Shown here one piece after another: positions 1-10,149 of a DNA stretch of 23,561 nt; the stretch's first letter is position 1, and each line of letters opens with the position of its first letter. Under the pieces are notes generated by a model, which saw only the letters and a program-made list of their open reading frames with translations, was not told the origin of the DNA and did not search any database. This stretch comes from Terana coerulea (Eukaryota; Basidiomycota; Agaricomycetes; Polyporales; Phanerochaetaceae). The stretch lies in the NCBI GenBank assembly GCA_024811115.1, contig JAKOGH010000389.1, positions 1 to 23,561 on the forward strand, read 5' to 3'. The position numbers were made by a program, and so were the translations under genes.

Positions 1-204
1 AAGGTAACACTGTAGGCAAAGCCCGATTTGATTTAGGGCACTCGAAAAGTGTTTGAAAGGTCTTACTTTGTCATCACGTGATCTCATAATTACCATATAT
101 GGAAGGAGATGGGCGAAAAGGAAGATCTTTCAGGGGCTTTCGGTTGCTTTCACGGGCCCAAAATCTGGCTCTGCCTGCAGTGTAAGCACAATGAGTGCTC
201 AGTA
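1..204. other. Unassigned left edge
   Basis: No gene, RNA or element boundary can be supported here. Minus-strand open frames cross this stretch and continue through the neighbouring MITE without recognisable motifs, so I do not call them coding. The last two bases (203-204, TA) are the left target-site copy of the MITE that follows. Confidence 0.5.
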
Positions 205-411
205 GGGACTTTTGGCACCAGAATATATTCCGGCCCAATTTGGTAGCCACCCAAAAGGTTGCTATCACGGCAGGACCCGAGGTTAGAGCCCTGCTAACTG
301 AGGGGCCAATGGGGCGTGTACCTTGGATCCCGCCATGATGGCTGTTGATGCGAGCCATTTTAGGAGGCATACCAAATGAGGACCGGAATATATTTCGGTG
401 CCAAAAGTCCC
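205..411. mobile_element. MITE with TA target duplication (Tc1/mariner-like)
   Basis: A 207-bp element bounded by terminal inverted repeats that begin GGGACTTTTGGCACC. The left repeat is 205-233 and the right is 383-411; 27 of 29 positions pair. Weaker pairing continues inward to about 251 and 363. Each end is flanked by TA (203-204 and 412-413), the target duplication made by Tc1/mariner-type transposases. No transposase is encoded, so it is non-autonomous. The length, inverted repeats and TA flanks are seen directly. The superfamily assignment is inferred from the TA duplication alone. Confidence 0.88.
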
Positions 412-655
412 TAGTGTGGCACTGGCCAAAAAACCCGAACAGGTAAGTGTTGGCTTTGGATGCTAACAAAGCCAAATAAAGGCACATTGGCTCGTCAACC
501 ATGAGACACCGCCGTCCACAGTTTGTCCTGGACGCATGCAGTAATAGATACAAGCCAGTTATGCCGGCGGAAACCTTGCTTGAGCTTGTACAATTGCAAA
601 GTGTGCTGAATATAATCCGGCAGCTGTGCGAGAAAAGGAGAATATAGGCAGGATA
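412..655. other. Unassigned spacer between MITE and palindrome
   Basis: About 240 bp with no recognisable gene, RNA or element terminus. Short minus-strand open frames overlap it, but they lack motifs and extend into the palindrome arm. Confidence 0.5.
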
Positions 656-2097
656 CACTGCGGAACCCAAGAGATAAATCCTGGGGATTTATTATGTCAA
701 CATGTGGGAGTCTGAAATAAAATGGCCAGCATAAGTTATGCGGATTGATCAAATATTCCATTTCAGGAGATATACAACCTAAATGAACGCATAAATCTGC
801 GCACCTAACTCTGTATCCTTCTCCAATAACTCACAGAGCTTTATTCTGACAATAAATCCCTTGTATCTCTCATAGCTGTTCCGTGGATTTATAATGGGCA
901 TTACTTGTAAGCAACAAGATAAATTCCTTGCACAAATACAAAACAAGTCGTACATGTATCCAGCATGAAATAGACAGAGGTCTTCAGAATACATCCACAG
1001 GATTTATTGTGGCAATATATTCCATCTAACTCAGCGAGAGATATCGAGGACACATGGTCGACATAAGTAAGATAAAGAACGCAGATATATTCATTATAAA
1101 TCACGTACCACATATCTCTAGGATAAATTCAGCAGGACCTTGGACACTTAGAAACATAGATGTCTGCTGAATGTAGTAGTTAGACATAGACTCATTCAAT
1201 ATGAGACTTTTGATTACTGACAACAAACTTACTAGTATGCACATTGATATATTCAAATACAACTGCAAATCAAGTAAGGACTATCTTGAACTTTTGCATA
1301 CATTGCACAATGGCAGTGTATTTGTAGAACTTTGCTGCCCAAGTTAATGACCTCAGCCAGATCTGACTGATGATGCTAACGCTAGCCAACGTCAAAACAG
1401 CGCAGTCTGGCCGAGGTTGTTAACTTGGGCAACAAAGTTCTATGAATATGCCGCCATTGTGCAAAGTATACAAAAGTTGATAGCTCTCACTAGATTTGCA
1501 ATTGTATGTGAATCTACCAATGCGCATTGTGTGTTTAGTGTCCATAATCAAAAGGCTTATGTTGAATATGACTAACTCCTATTTTTCAGACATCTTTGTT
1601 TAAGTGTCTGAGGTCCTGCTGGATTTATCCTGAAGATATGCAGTACATGATTTATGATGAATATATCTGCGTTCTTTATCTTACTTACATCAACCATATG
1701 TCTTCAATATCTCTTATTGCGTTAGGTGGAATATATCACCACAATAAATCCTGCCGGATGTATTTTGAAGACCTCCGCCTAGTTTATGCTAGATACATGT
1801 GCGACTTGTTTTTTAATTTATCTAGTTGATTTATCTTGTTGCCTACAAGTAATGTGCCCATTATAAATCCACAGAAAAGCTACAAGAGATATGAGGGATT
1901 TATTCTCAGAGTAAAGCTCTGTGAGTTATTGGAGAAGGATATAGAGTTAGTTAGGTAGATTTACGCATTCATTTAAGGGATATATCTCCCAAAAGGAATA
2001 TCTAATTAATGCGCTGACTTATGCTGGCCATTTTGTTTCAGACTACCACGTGTTTACATTATAAATCCCTGGGATTTATCTCTTGGGTTCTGCAGTG
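656..2097. repeat. 1.44-kb near-continuous palindrome (fold-back element)
   Basis: The left arm (656 to about 1381) is the reverse complement of the right arm (about 1383 to 2097) along its whole length, with almost no spacer at the centre. The outer ends read CACTGCGGAACCCAAGAG and, inverted, CACTGCAGAACCCAAGAG. I estimate arm identity at roughly 80-85% by eye, with differences mostly transitions and a few short indels. The octamer ATAAATCC or its complement occurs 11 times exactly, five in the left arm and six in the right. Short open frames in the two arms encode similar peptides, but this follows from the inverted duplication. I found no convincing flanking target duplication, so it may be a fold-back transposon, an element with extreme terminal repeats, or an inverted duplication. 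A transcript would form a long imperfect hairpin. Confidence 0.85.
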
Positions 2098-2765
2098 ACA
2101 GCGATAGTGAAGGGAGATGATCGTGGGAAATACAGTCATCAACCGAGATCTTGGCTAGTGAAGCCAAATGATGCACTGTGGGCTCAATTCTTCGTAAAAT
2201 AGCGGAATTGTGCGCTCACTGAATGCAAAACATGTTATCTACAAGGTGCAGATTTTTGCATGATTTTAAATCACGTAATACATGTGGTACAGGCTGTACA
2301 GTTCGGTGAGTGCTAAGCGCCCATTTACCAGGATCTCAGCAGGTACTTTTGTTCTTAGCTCACAGAGTGTTTCCTGCTTATTTTGAGGGAATTAAATGTC
2401 GGCAGTAAATTCAGTGGACTGCTCTCAATCTGCCTGCCATGTATATTCGTATGATTTACTTCAGGTAGGCATAAGTATGATGAACATGGTAGCATGCTTG
2501 GGCGCCAAGATGTCAGCTTCCAAATCTGGTAGTTCTATAATAACTGCAACTTGTCGAATTTATTACTACAGCACAACATACCGTGAGCAGTTATTGTGCT
2601 ACAGACACTAAGAAATAACTAATGCGCTCATGTCCATCTAACTTTATTTTGGAAATACTGATGTGCTGTGGTACAGGAGGTGTTCTGCCGAGATCTCCAT
2701 GCTGCTGAGTAGATGATAAGATGCTGTAATGCAGAATGTGCAGGAATTGATCTTTCTGGGCGCTT
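2098..2765. other. Unassigned spacer
   Basis: About 670 bp between the palindrome and the first hAT-type element. A 71-codon plus-strand frame (2396-2611) shows no motif, and I found no element termini. The last bases before the next element (2766-2773) are its left target duplication. Confidence 0.5.
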
Positions 2766-2773
2766 GTCCCAGT

Positions 2774-3445
2774 TAGTGTTGCCACAGTGTAGCTTGACTT
2801 GACTTTGACTTGACTTTTGATGGCTGATCCTTTTGGGAAAGTCAAGTCAATTTAAGTTGTTTCCAATCAACTGCCTTCAACTCCAGTTGACTGAAGTCAA
2901 TCTTTCAAGCACTCCTCCCCTCACTCCACAATTTTGACATCATACTTCTGCACTACTACCACATGAATACCTTTGTTAGAGTATACTTCATCTGCTCCCA
3001 CCGATTTGGGCAGATGCAACAGCTACAGGGACATGAAATTGTGTTTAAGCCGTCGAGGACAATGTGATGGACCTTTATCAACTCTCGGCGCTTGTGGCAC
3101 TGATCCGCTTCCAAGCTATCTGTGTGCGCTAAAAGCACATATTTGCAGTTGCACCCTCGGTGCATCCATTTCGCCCTACAGAGAGGGTCAAGTGTTTTAC
3201 AAGGCATATATTATGGACAAAGAAGTGATATTGGAGTATTTTAATGTCGATTTATCCTGCCAGTCATCTGGGCTATTCAAAACTTGCATGACACCTTCCA
3301 ATTTAGGTTGAAGTCGTGACTCCAGTCACAAGTCAGTCAAAGGCGAGTCAAGCTGACATATCAGCCAATCACACAAATTGACTTGACTGCAGTGTGACTT
3401 GACTTTGATGACTCATGACTGTTGAGTCACACTGTGGCAACACTA
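2774..3445. mobile_element. Non-autonomous hAT-type element with 8-bp target duplication
   Basis: The ends are perfect 17-bp inverted repeats, TAGTGTTGCCACAGTGT, at 2774-2790 and 3429-3445. They are flanked by a perfect 8-bp direct duplication, GTCCCAGT, at 2766-2773 and 3446-3453. An 8-bp duplication with short terminal repeats is the hallmark of hAT transposition. Just inside both ends lie clusters of GACTTGACT-type repeats (about 2793-2818, 2841-2850 and 3378-3412), which resemble the subterminal transposase-binding arrays of hAT elements. At 672 bp, with no transposase-like protein, it must depend on an autonomous relative. Small open frames inside it show no recognisable domain. Confidence 0.93.
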
Positions 3446-3453
3446 GTCCCAGT

Positions 3454-3812
3454 CTTCCAAGACCTTCGAGACCTCCAAGACTCCCAAGTTGCCCATATTT
3501 GGCCAAATAGCACTGACTGATGGCGCATCATAGGGTGGCGCCCTGAGTCGCTCTTACAGTGCTTTGCATATGAAACCGGAAACACCAGATTTTCTTGCCT
3601 TGTTTGTCCCGTACAGATAGAGCCTTATAAGGTAAGGGAACAGTCACAGGGCGTCACCCTCCGTTATTTGGGCTTGAACACATGACGAACACGTTGTAGA
3701 GTGTTCTGCTCGCTCGACTGCTTGTTCTACATAGTACAAGCCATGTCACCCCATTTATTCGACAAAATGCACGAGCGCATCATTGTTTAGCGCTTCAAGC
3801 ACGGCAGAAATG
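3454..3812. other. Unassigned spacer
   Basis: About 360 bp between the first hAT-type element and the split MITE. It contains some short inverted fragments but no bounded element, gene or RNA that I can support. Confidence 0.5.
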
Positions 3813-3852
3813 TAAGGTAGCGGCCATCAGGAACGGGCACCCCTTATGTAAG

Positions 3853-4140
3853 TGTAACGCTCGTCGACTGGGAGAGAGGACTGGCGTTACGAGAAGTTCC
3901 CATGACCAAAAAACTGGAATCAACTTTGGATTGCGAAGGAAACTTACCCGCCTCCTCAAGAAGACGGGCCTTAAGTAGCTACGGTACAATCACTAACTGT
4001 ACAGTAACCAAACACGGAATAACACGATATGGAAAGGAGTGAACGAGCGAAGCTCAGGAGGACTGGAATGGGGGACTGGAATGGGTCTGGGAGTGAGATC
4101 CGACGGGTAAAGTAAGTAACAGGAATCACGGATCTCTATA
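3853..4140 (-). repeat. 3' LTR of the Ty3/gypsy element
   Basis: A 288-bp LTR aligning along its whole length with 13040-13331. On the plus strand it begins TGTAACGC and ends CTCTATA, where the other copy ends CCCTACA, so the terminal CA here has mutated to TA. An internal inverted pair, GTAACGC and GCGTTAC, lies at the plus-strand left end. About 29 substitutions and three small indels separate the two LTRs. Next to it (4141-4152, minus strand) is the weakly purine-rich sequence CCGAAGGGCGAT, a plausible but short polypurine tract. Confidence 0.93.
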
Positions 4141-4940
4141 ATCGCCCTTCGGATGTTGTGAAATGCATCCTACTTGACGTTCTCGTCCTCGAGCTCGCTG
4201 AGCTACGTCCATGTCAGCGTCGCGGGCGGCCACAAGAGTAGCGGAGGCGCTAGGGCCAGGACCTCCGGTACCCTTCTCCGTGCCAGCGCTTCCGGAAGCC
4301 CTTTTCTTGCCCTTCTTGAACCAAGCCGTCAATGATGACGATGAGCCCTCACCCTTGCCCGACTTCTTCTTCAACAGAGCGGCCTTGATGTCGTTGTTGG
4401 GCTTCATCCTCGAAGACCCCTTAGTGCGAAGGGACTGACTGAGGTAAGTAAGATAGTCATCCATCATCTTCTGCCTCTTCTCCTTCTCCAGACGCTTACG
4501 CTCCTTCTCCTCAGACGACACTTCTTATAGCGCTGCTAGCCCTGGGCCCACTCGTACATCGCGACACGCTCGGTTTCGCGCTCAGCCTTTCGGCAGCGGA
4601 AATGGGTAGAGGGCCGGCTTGTAGAGAGGGCCACATCTTTGACAGAAGGAGGTACGCCGCGAACCGTGACTGTGCTGTCGGGAGCGAGATCACTGAGCTT
4701 GTACGTGCAGGCGTCGTCCTGGTTGAACAACGCTCGCGAACTGGGCGTAGCCGCCAACGAGGTCAAAGCCGGCACCGCCAGCGAGTCCATTCGCGAACTT
4801 CGCAATTGAGGTACAGGATATCGCGAGCCTATTCGTTCGAGTAGGAGTAGGTGATTTTATGAACAGAGTCGCGCAGGAAGACCACGCCCCTGGGGCCCTG
4901 GATGAGGTAGCGATTGTGCATGCCCATGATGACCAATGTG
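4126..4940 (-). pseudogene. 3' accessory ORF region of the retrotransposon (broken)
   Basis: Between the chromodomain-like end of pol and the 3' LTR lies about 0.8-1 kb with coding character split over several minus-strand frames. One segment near 4860-4940 reads as a short hydrophobic run followed by the motif NRYLIQGPRGVVFLRD. Another (about 4540-4800) is Ser/Pro-rich and ends in an Arg/Glu-rich stretch. The last (4126-4521, 131 codons) is strongly basic and charged, with EEKERKRLEKEKRQ near its start, and its stop lies inside the LTR. I do not recognise a domain and assign no function. The hydrophobic run could be a membrane segment or chance. It could also be the remnant of a separate 3' protein made by the intact element. 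Confidence 0.5.
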
Positions 4941-5199
4941 AAGAGTAGAGTAGCGAGGAATGCAATGAGCAGCTGGGGTAAGGGTTGCGATGGGTGATGA
5001 CAAGCGAGTAACAGGAGCGACGAGATGTTCGAGATGATACAACGTGAGCGAAACTGGGTGCGAGTGACGGATGGTGGTGGAGGCGGTGTACGAAGTTGAG
5101 CAGGATAGAACGGGAGACGAGGGATAGTCGCGCGGCGAATGCGGGCGAACTGGGAAGATATGAGAACGGGACGGCCCTCTTATAACACAACGAGCACGG

Positions 5200-5405
5200 C
5201 CAGGTCCCATGGATACCGAGCTGACGAACATTTGTGGGTCGTCGGCGGGAGGGTGTCCCCTCCCTTCAGGTAAGTCATCGATAGAGCTTACGCTGGCTGC
5301 GCTGAGATAATTGTCCAACACAGTGAAGTGCTTGATGGTGGCGTAAGGCACAGAGGTGGTGTCGCCCGACTTAGCCTCAAAATTGCAAGTGTGCCCGAGC
5401 CTCAA
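5200..5405 (-). pseudogene. Chromodomain-like C-terminal tail of pol
   Basis: The minus-strand frame reads KSGDTTSVPYATIKHFTVLD and then SIDDLPEG. This matches the W-x-P-Y pattern of integrase chromodomain tails, which target Ty3-type insertion to chromatin. The expected Trp of the WVPY motif is Ser here. The upstream half of the module is in another frame, so the fold is broken. This is the end of the recognisable polyprotein. Confidence 0.7.
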
Positions 5406-6950
5406 TGTGCAGTAAGCTTATCTATGGCCCATTCATTTTCTTGGTCTTCTAGCTCACTAATCTGGCTCGCTAGGCAACCGGGAAAAGGCGATCATCGTTA
5501 GGCACATGGGCCCTGAGCAGCGAGAGTGGAACACATTATGTATTATCTGCGGAGGTCAGACGGCAAGTCGAGCTTATATGAATTATTGCTGTAGTTCTCG
5601 AGAATTAGGTAAGGACCAATATACTTAGGAGTCAGCTTGCGAGCTAACCCCTTAGGCAGAGAGATATTCTTTGTCGAGACGTAGACAAGGTCTTCCCGAC
5701 AAACGGAGCGGGCCGACGCTTACAATTAGCCGTCAGCGCGTTTGCTTTACCCGCGCTTCGCAAGGATATTGTCATGCGCTGCCATAACTGCGAACTTCAC
5801 CTTCTGGGCATATGCCCGAACACCGAGGTACTCATCATTTGACGTGTGCTCCCAAATCATAAACCTAGGCATCCACCGTATTCAGGAAGAATAGGGCATA
5901 TCCCGTGCTATTCGACCGGAAAGGTTGATGGCAAATTCAATGGCGAGCAACTTCTGCACCAAGTCCTTCTGGGTGTTGTTGACACACTGTCAAAGCATGG
6001 TGGTCACCATGCAATTGGTACGTTCTGTTGAGCCGTCCAGAGCTCGGGGTGGTAAGCGCTCGGCGTCACGAAGTTCTACGCCGAGGAGCTCATAAAGCCT
6101 TTTCCAGAATATGCTAGTAAACAGCATGTCACGGTCTGATACGATAGCATGCAGAAGGCCATGGTGTTTATACACCTCTGCGAATATAAGCTCTGCGATT
6201 TCCGAGCATTATAAGTGCTCTTGCTGGGAATAAGATGCACCATGGCAGTCAGCAGGCAGATAACGACTGTGATCTGGTTGTAGCTGCTATCATGATTGGA
6301 CGACTCTGGCAACAGGCCGACAAAATCTATCCCTACAGCTTCCTATGGGGAGCTTGGAACAAGTAAGGGATTCAGCAGCCCGTATGGCTTTTGATTGCTG
6401 GGCTTACTGCGCTTGCAGGTGTCGCAAGACTCACAGTATTTCAGCACATCAGCGCCCATGGATTTCCACCACACATGGTCCTGCAGGAGCCATAACGTCT
6501 TGACTGACCTAAGATGGGCCAGTAAAGAATGCGCGTGGGATATCAGGATCTCATGGACACTCGCGAGGGCCAACACGAACATCAAGGGATGCAAAGTTGC
6601 TCAGTTCCATTTTTGGTGAGTATGATCAAACTGTGAGAGACCCGAAAGTTCTTATAAGCCTTTGGGTTCTCTAGGATAGCTGCAAAGAATGTGTCTTTGC
6701 CGTACTGGTTGCACACAAGATCCGGGACATGGAATCTGTCGGCTTGGGCAGCCAGCAAGTCCAGCAGAGGACTGTCGGCCACGTCTTCAACAGACGAGCC
6801 ACTTACGCCCTCTGCATCGGGTGCGGAAGGGTCAGCGGCAGGCATTTCTTGCATCGGTACTGATAATAGAGGTGCGTTGTTGGCTGATGCCCTTCGCGTT
6901 GTCTGTATTGACTGTATTGTGTACAGGTTTGGTGCTGTGTCCTGCACCTT
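5406..6950 (-). pseudogene. Integrase segment of the retrotransposon (broken)
   Basis: Integrase joins retrotransposon cDNA to host DNA. In minus-strand order I see an N-terminal region (about 6590-6950), then the HHCC zinc-binding module (6343-6594; HAHSLLAHL followed by CESCDTC). The catalytic core follows, with GIDFVG near 6313-6330, SDRDMLFTS near 6110-6140, and DGSTERTN near 6014-6037. The D, D and E expected in the active site are all still encoded, but in different frames. Conserved VIDLL reads VICLL (Asp to Cys). A C-terminal GPY module (KYIGPYLILE, about 5594-5626) is present. Several frameshifts and stops make the segment non-functional. Confidence 0.9.
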
Positions 6951-7125
6951 TGCCCTCTGGTTGCTCTACTAGTCGAGGACCATGGAGAACGACTTTATGA
7001 ATGCGCTTGGCAAACTCCTTGGCTATCTCGGGACGTCCCATTTCGGCCGGTGGCACCTGCACATGTTGGCACATACTGTGGCACAACTGCGGCACGTCCT
7101 GGCTGGAGTGTTCTGCTGCACCCTC

Positions 7126-7695
7126 TCAATCGACGAGAACAGGCATTGAGATCGCAAATGAAGCCAGCCGAAGAGGGAGGTCCTCATCATCGTCGAATTG
7201 GGTGAACTTGGATGGTGCACGGACGGTGCCCGGCGCGTCATTGGAGTACATCTGTGACAGCACATCCAGGGAGCTTGTTCTCGGCCCTGGAATATATTCA
7301 ACTGTAAAGTTGAATTCTGACATGTGCTCGAGCCAGCGAGCCTGCTGTGCAGACAGATTCTTCTAGTTCAGCAGGTGCGTCAGGCCTTTGTGATCAGTCA
7401 CTCAAGTGAACTGACATCCGACTAACAGATCTCGATGGCGCCTCATTGATTCAACGCCCGCGAGCATCTCAATCTCATGCACTGGGTAGTTGGCCTGAGC
7501 CGACGTCAGCTTTGCTAAATAAAAGGCTGCGACCTTTGCTGTGTGGCGGTCGGGACCTTGCGCAATGACGCCTGCGACGCCACTCACTGAGCCGTCTGTA
7601 ATGAGCCAGATGGGCGGTGCACCTTCCGAATAATCAAGGGGCACACGGTGATGGTCCCAATGTGCCTGAACGAGAGTCTTAATCTCGTCAAACAC
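7126..7695 (-). pseudogene. RNase H segment of the retrotransposon (broken)
   Basis: Follows reverse transcriptase and would degrade the RNA strand of the RNA:DNA hybrid. The stretch 7402-7695 contains ITDGSVSGVAGVIAQG, carrying the first catalytic Asp, and HEIEMLAGVES with the Glu. TDHKGL, with the next Asp, lies at about 7382-7399. The connection to integrase reads EYIPGPRTSSLDVLSQMY, where the usual ADALSR is degraded. A frame change separates this segment from reverse transcriptase. Confidence 0.9.
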
Positions 7696-7699
7696 GCGC

Positions 7700-8600
7700 T
7701 GGTGCGTCTACCGTTCCATTGGAAGCACCAGTTCTTTGCAGTCAGCTCAGTCAAAATACCCATAGGAATACGGATGGCATTGTCATCGTTGGTGAGGTAC
7801 CCAACAGACCCAAGAAACCCAAGCAGTAAGTCCTTGCTGGTGGGTATCTTCCAGTTAACAACTGAGTCCACCTTATCAGAGTCCATGCGAATGCCCTTAT
7901 TATCAATGATGTGACCAAGAACCTTGAGCTCGGAGCACAAGAATTTGAGCTTGTCCCTATTAAGGTAAAGCTTCTCTTTATGAAGAATATCCACTACAAT
8001 TTTAACATGCTCAATATGCTCTTCCGAGCGTATTAGAATATATCAGGATGTCATCGAGATAGACGTCCATGAATACACCAATATATTGGCCGAACAGGTG
8101 ATTCATCAACATCTGATGCGTAGCTACTGCGTTGCAGTCACCTTGCTGGAGAACGAGACCTACCATATTACCATCTGGTGTGGTCATAGCTGTGCGTTCA
8201 ACATGATCGAGTTCAACCTGTATGCACTTGTAGGCGTCCTTCCCATCAAGAGAAGAATGAAACAGTTTCCGCGCAACTCGGCGGAGGATGCCGTTCATGT
8301 CCAGCAAAGGTGAGGTCACCTTCACCGTATTCTTATTGCGCTCACGCAAATCAAACACACAGCACAACTGAGGAGCAATGCCTCAACTCCCTGTACCAGG
8401 CTTCGTCAGGAGAAGCATCAGCGAGGTGTTGCGTGCATTGGACATGAGCTAGCATTCTGATCGCAGGTCGCATCCCGTTTCTTGGCCCATAGCTCGCGCA
8501 GAGCATCAGGGCACTTCAACGGCTGCCATGGGATGACCTTCGAAGGCTCTCGTAGCGGGATCTGATGATTGATTGCCCGCAGCGAGGGCAATGGAGTATC
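7700..8600 (-). pseudogene. Reverse transcriptase segment of the retrotransposon (broken)
   Basis: Ty3/gypsy reverse transcriptase copying the element RNA into DNA. Conserved blocks appear in order: LRAINHQIPL and WAKKRDA before the fingers; VFDLRERNKNT; LDGKDAY with a catalytic Asp; QQGDCNA; and DVYLDDILIYS with the YLDD active site at 8050-8061. FLCSELKVLGHII and FLGSVGYL of the connection region follow. The residue after QQGDCNA is Val where Pro-Ala is usual. Frame changes near 8000-8010 and 8370-8420 and around 7700 interrupt it. Confidence 0.93.
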
Positions 8601-8764
8601 GCTAGCGTTTGAGCTGGCTATGGGCCGGGCGTACTTATGCAGATACTGACGAGCACGCTCTAAGTAATCGTGATACACCTCCGCTGCACGTGATTCAAGC
8701 TCGCGCACATTGGACCCTTGTAAAGGTTGCGGCTCATTGCTGCCAATAACGACCGTTGTGGAGT

Positions 8765-9130
8765 TCATACCAGCTGGACGCGATGCTGAAACCAGAACGG
8801 CGTCCCCAAGATCACGTCATAATTCGAGAGGTTAGCAATATCCCAGTACCGTGGGCTTTTAATATCCTGATACTGAATCTTGGCCTTACAGCCTACACTG
8901 ATCTTGGCCTTAAACCCTTGCACTGCAAGATGCAGTGGGATCTGCTTCGCGAAGCTCGAATGGCTTCAAGTTCAGCCTGACACACCAACCAAGAACTCAG
9001 AAAGTCTGCAGAAGACCCGGAATCCAGCAGCGCCCGAATGGGCTTGCCTTCAATATTTACAACAACAACTACTGGAGTCGGTGCAGCGATGGCGAAAGTC
9101 CTTTGGAGTCGACGTGTTCTGCTCTAGAGC
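8765..9130 (-). pseudogene. Aspartic protease segment of the retrotransposon (broken)
   Basis: The retroviral-type aspartic protease that would cut the polyprotein. The minus strand reads VVVVNIEGKPIRALLDSGSS, with the catalytic DSGS at 9013-9024. After one frame change comes the flap and C-terminal part ending in DVILGTPFW (ILGTPFW at 8792-8812). Both are hallmark motifs of Ty3/gypsy proteases. Upstream (about 9300-10130) lies a poorly conserved gag-pol spacer, also broken. Confidence 0.88.
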
Positions 9131-10149
9131 AGGCGTTGTCTCAGTACGAATGGCATTCACCTCGACATGGTCGCGCTCGGGCACAGCCGTTGCGCTGTTG
9201 TTTGGCGTCTCATCCGGCCCATTGGTGGCCTTGCGCTCACCAAGCATTTCTCCGTCAAAAGGTGGCGCAGCTCACTGTCGAGGCTGTTGTCACCATGGAA
9301 GAAATCATCGGCTATGGCTTCGGCCTCATGAGCTCGCGCCAGGTGGCCACTGCAAACAAGTTTGCGACATCGAACCATGGGTTTGCCAGCGCTGCGCGGT
9401 CAACGAGGCTGGACGTGAACAGGTACCCATCATGGATATGCACCGTCGACAGGTCTACGCTATTCTTGAAGCAAGTGAAACACTTGCTGGTCAGCCAGTA
9501 GCTCATATATTCTTGCCATGCAGTGGGATACAGCACCTCTTGGTTGAGCAGCTGTTCGACTCCGAGAGCCAAGGCGTCCCTCATGCGTTCGCCATGAATG
9601 GCCTTACGCTGGCACCTTTGGTGCTCGAAGCTCTTGCAACCTGGTGGTGGTACCACCAGAGAAGGTTGAAGTCTGGATCTCAGATCCAGGACCCCGTACA
9701 AACATATCTGCTACTGGATGCACGCCTATAATGATGTACTGATCATTTTCCAGGTGATACACCGAACCGATGGACTGCAAGTCAACCTCATGGTCAGCTT
9801 CATATTGCGCCTCAGCAATTCTCGTGCAACAATACGGCACATGACGCCAAAGGGCCCTGTGGGCCTGTGCAGCGTACAAGTCATGGACGCGCCTATACGG
9901 ACGCCCCTCTTCGGATGTTATAGGCATCTCTACCGGTGGTAGCAATGCAGCACGTTCCCAGTCAATATGACTGAGAGACGACGGAATGGATCCCTGGTTG
10001 TCGGCCTCAACTTGCTCTGCAAGCGTCATGTTTTCCAGAAAATGAACAACCTCATCCTCGCTGTCTAAAACCGCATCACTATCAACCTCGACCGCATATA
10101 GGGTAAGCCCGTCTGCAGCCTCAGCTGATTCAGCTAACATGCGAAGTTA

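Noticed and set aside
779..1829. Similar small open frames in the two palindrome arms, giving related peptides
   Set aside because: The similarity is an automatic result of the inverted duplication. The frames are short, AT-biased and carry no recognisable domain.
656..2097. CACTA-superfamily identity for the palindrome, because its ends read CACTG
   Set aside because: The expected identical 3-bp target duplication is absent (ATA against ACA), and no transposase motif is present.
2973..3311. 112-codon open frame inside the first hAT-type element
   Set aside because: No transposase or other motif, and an overlapping antisense frame is equally open. Probably chance.
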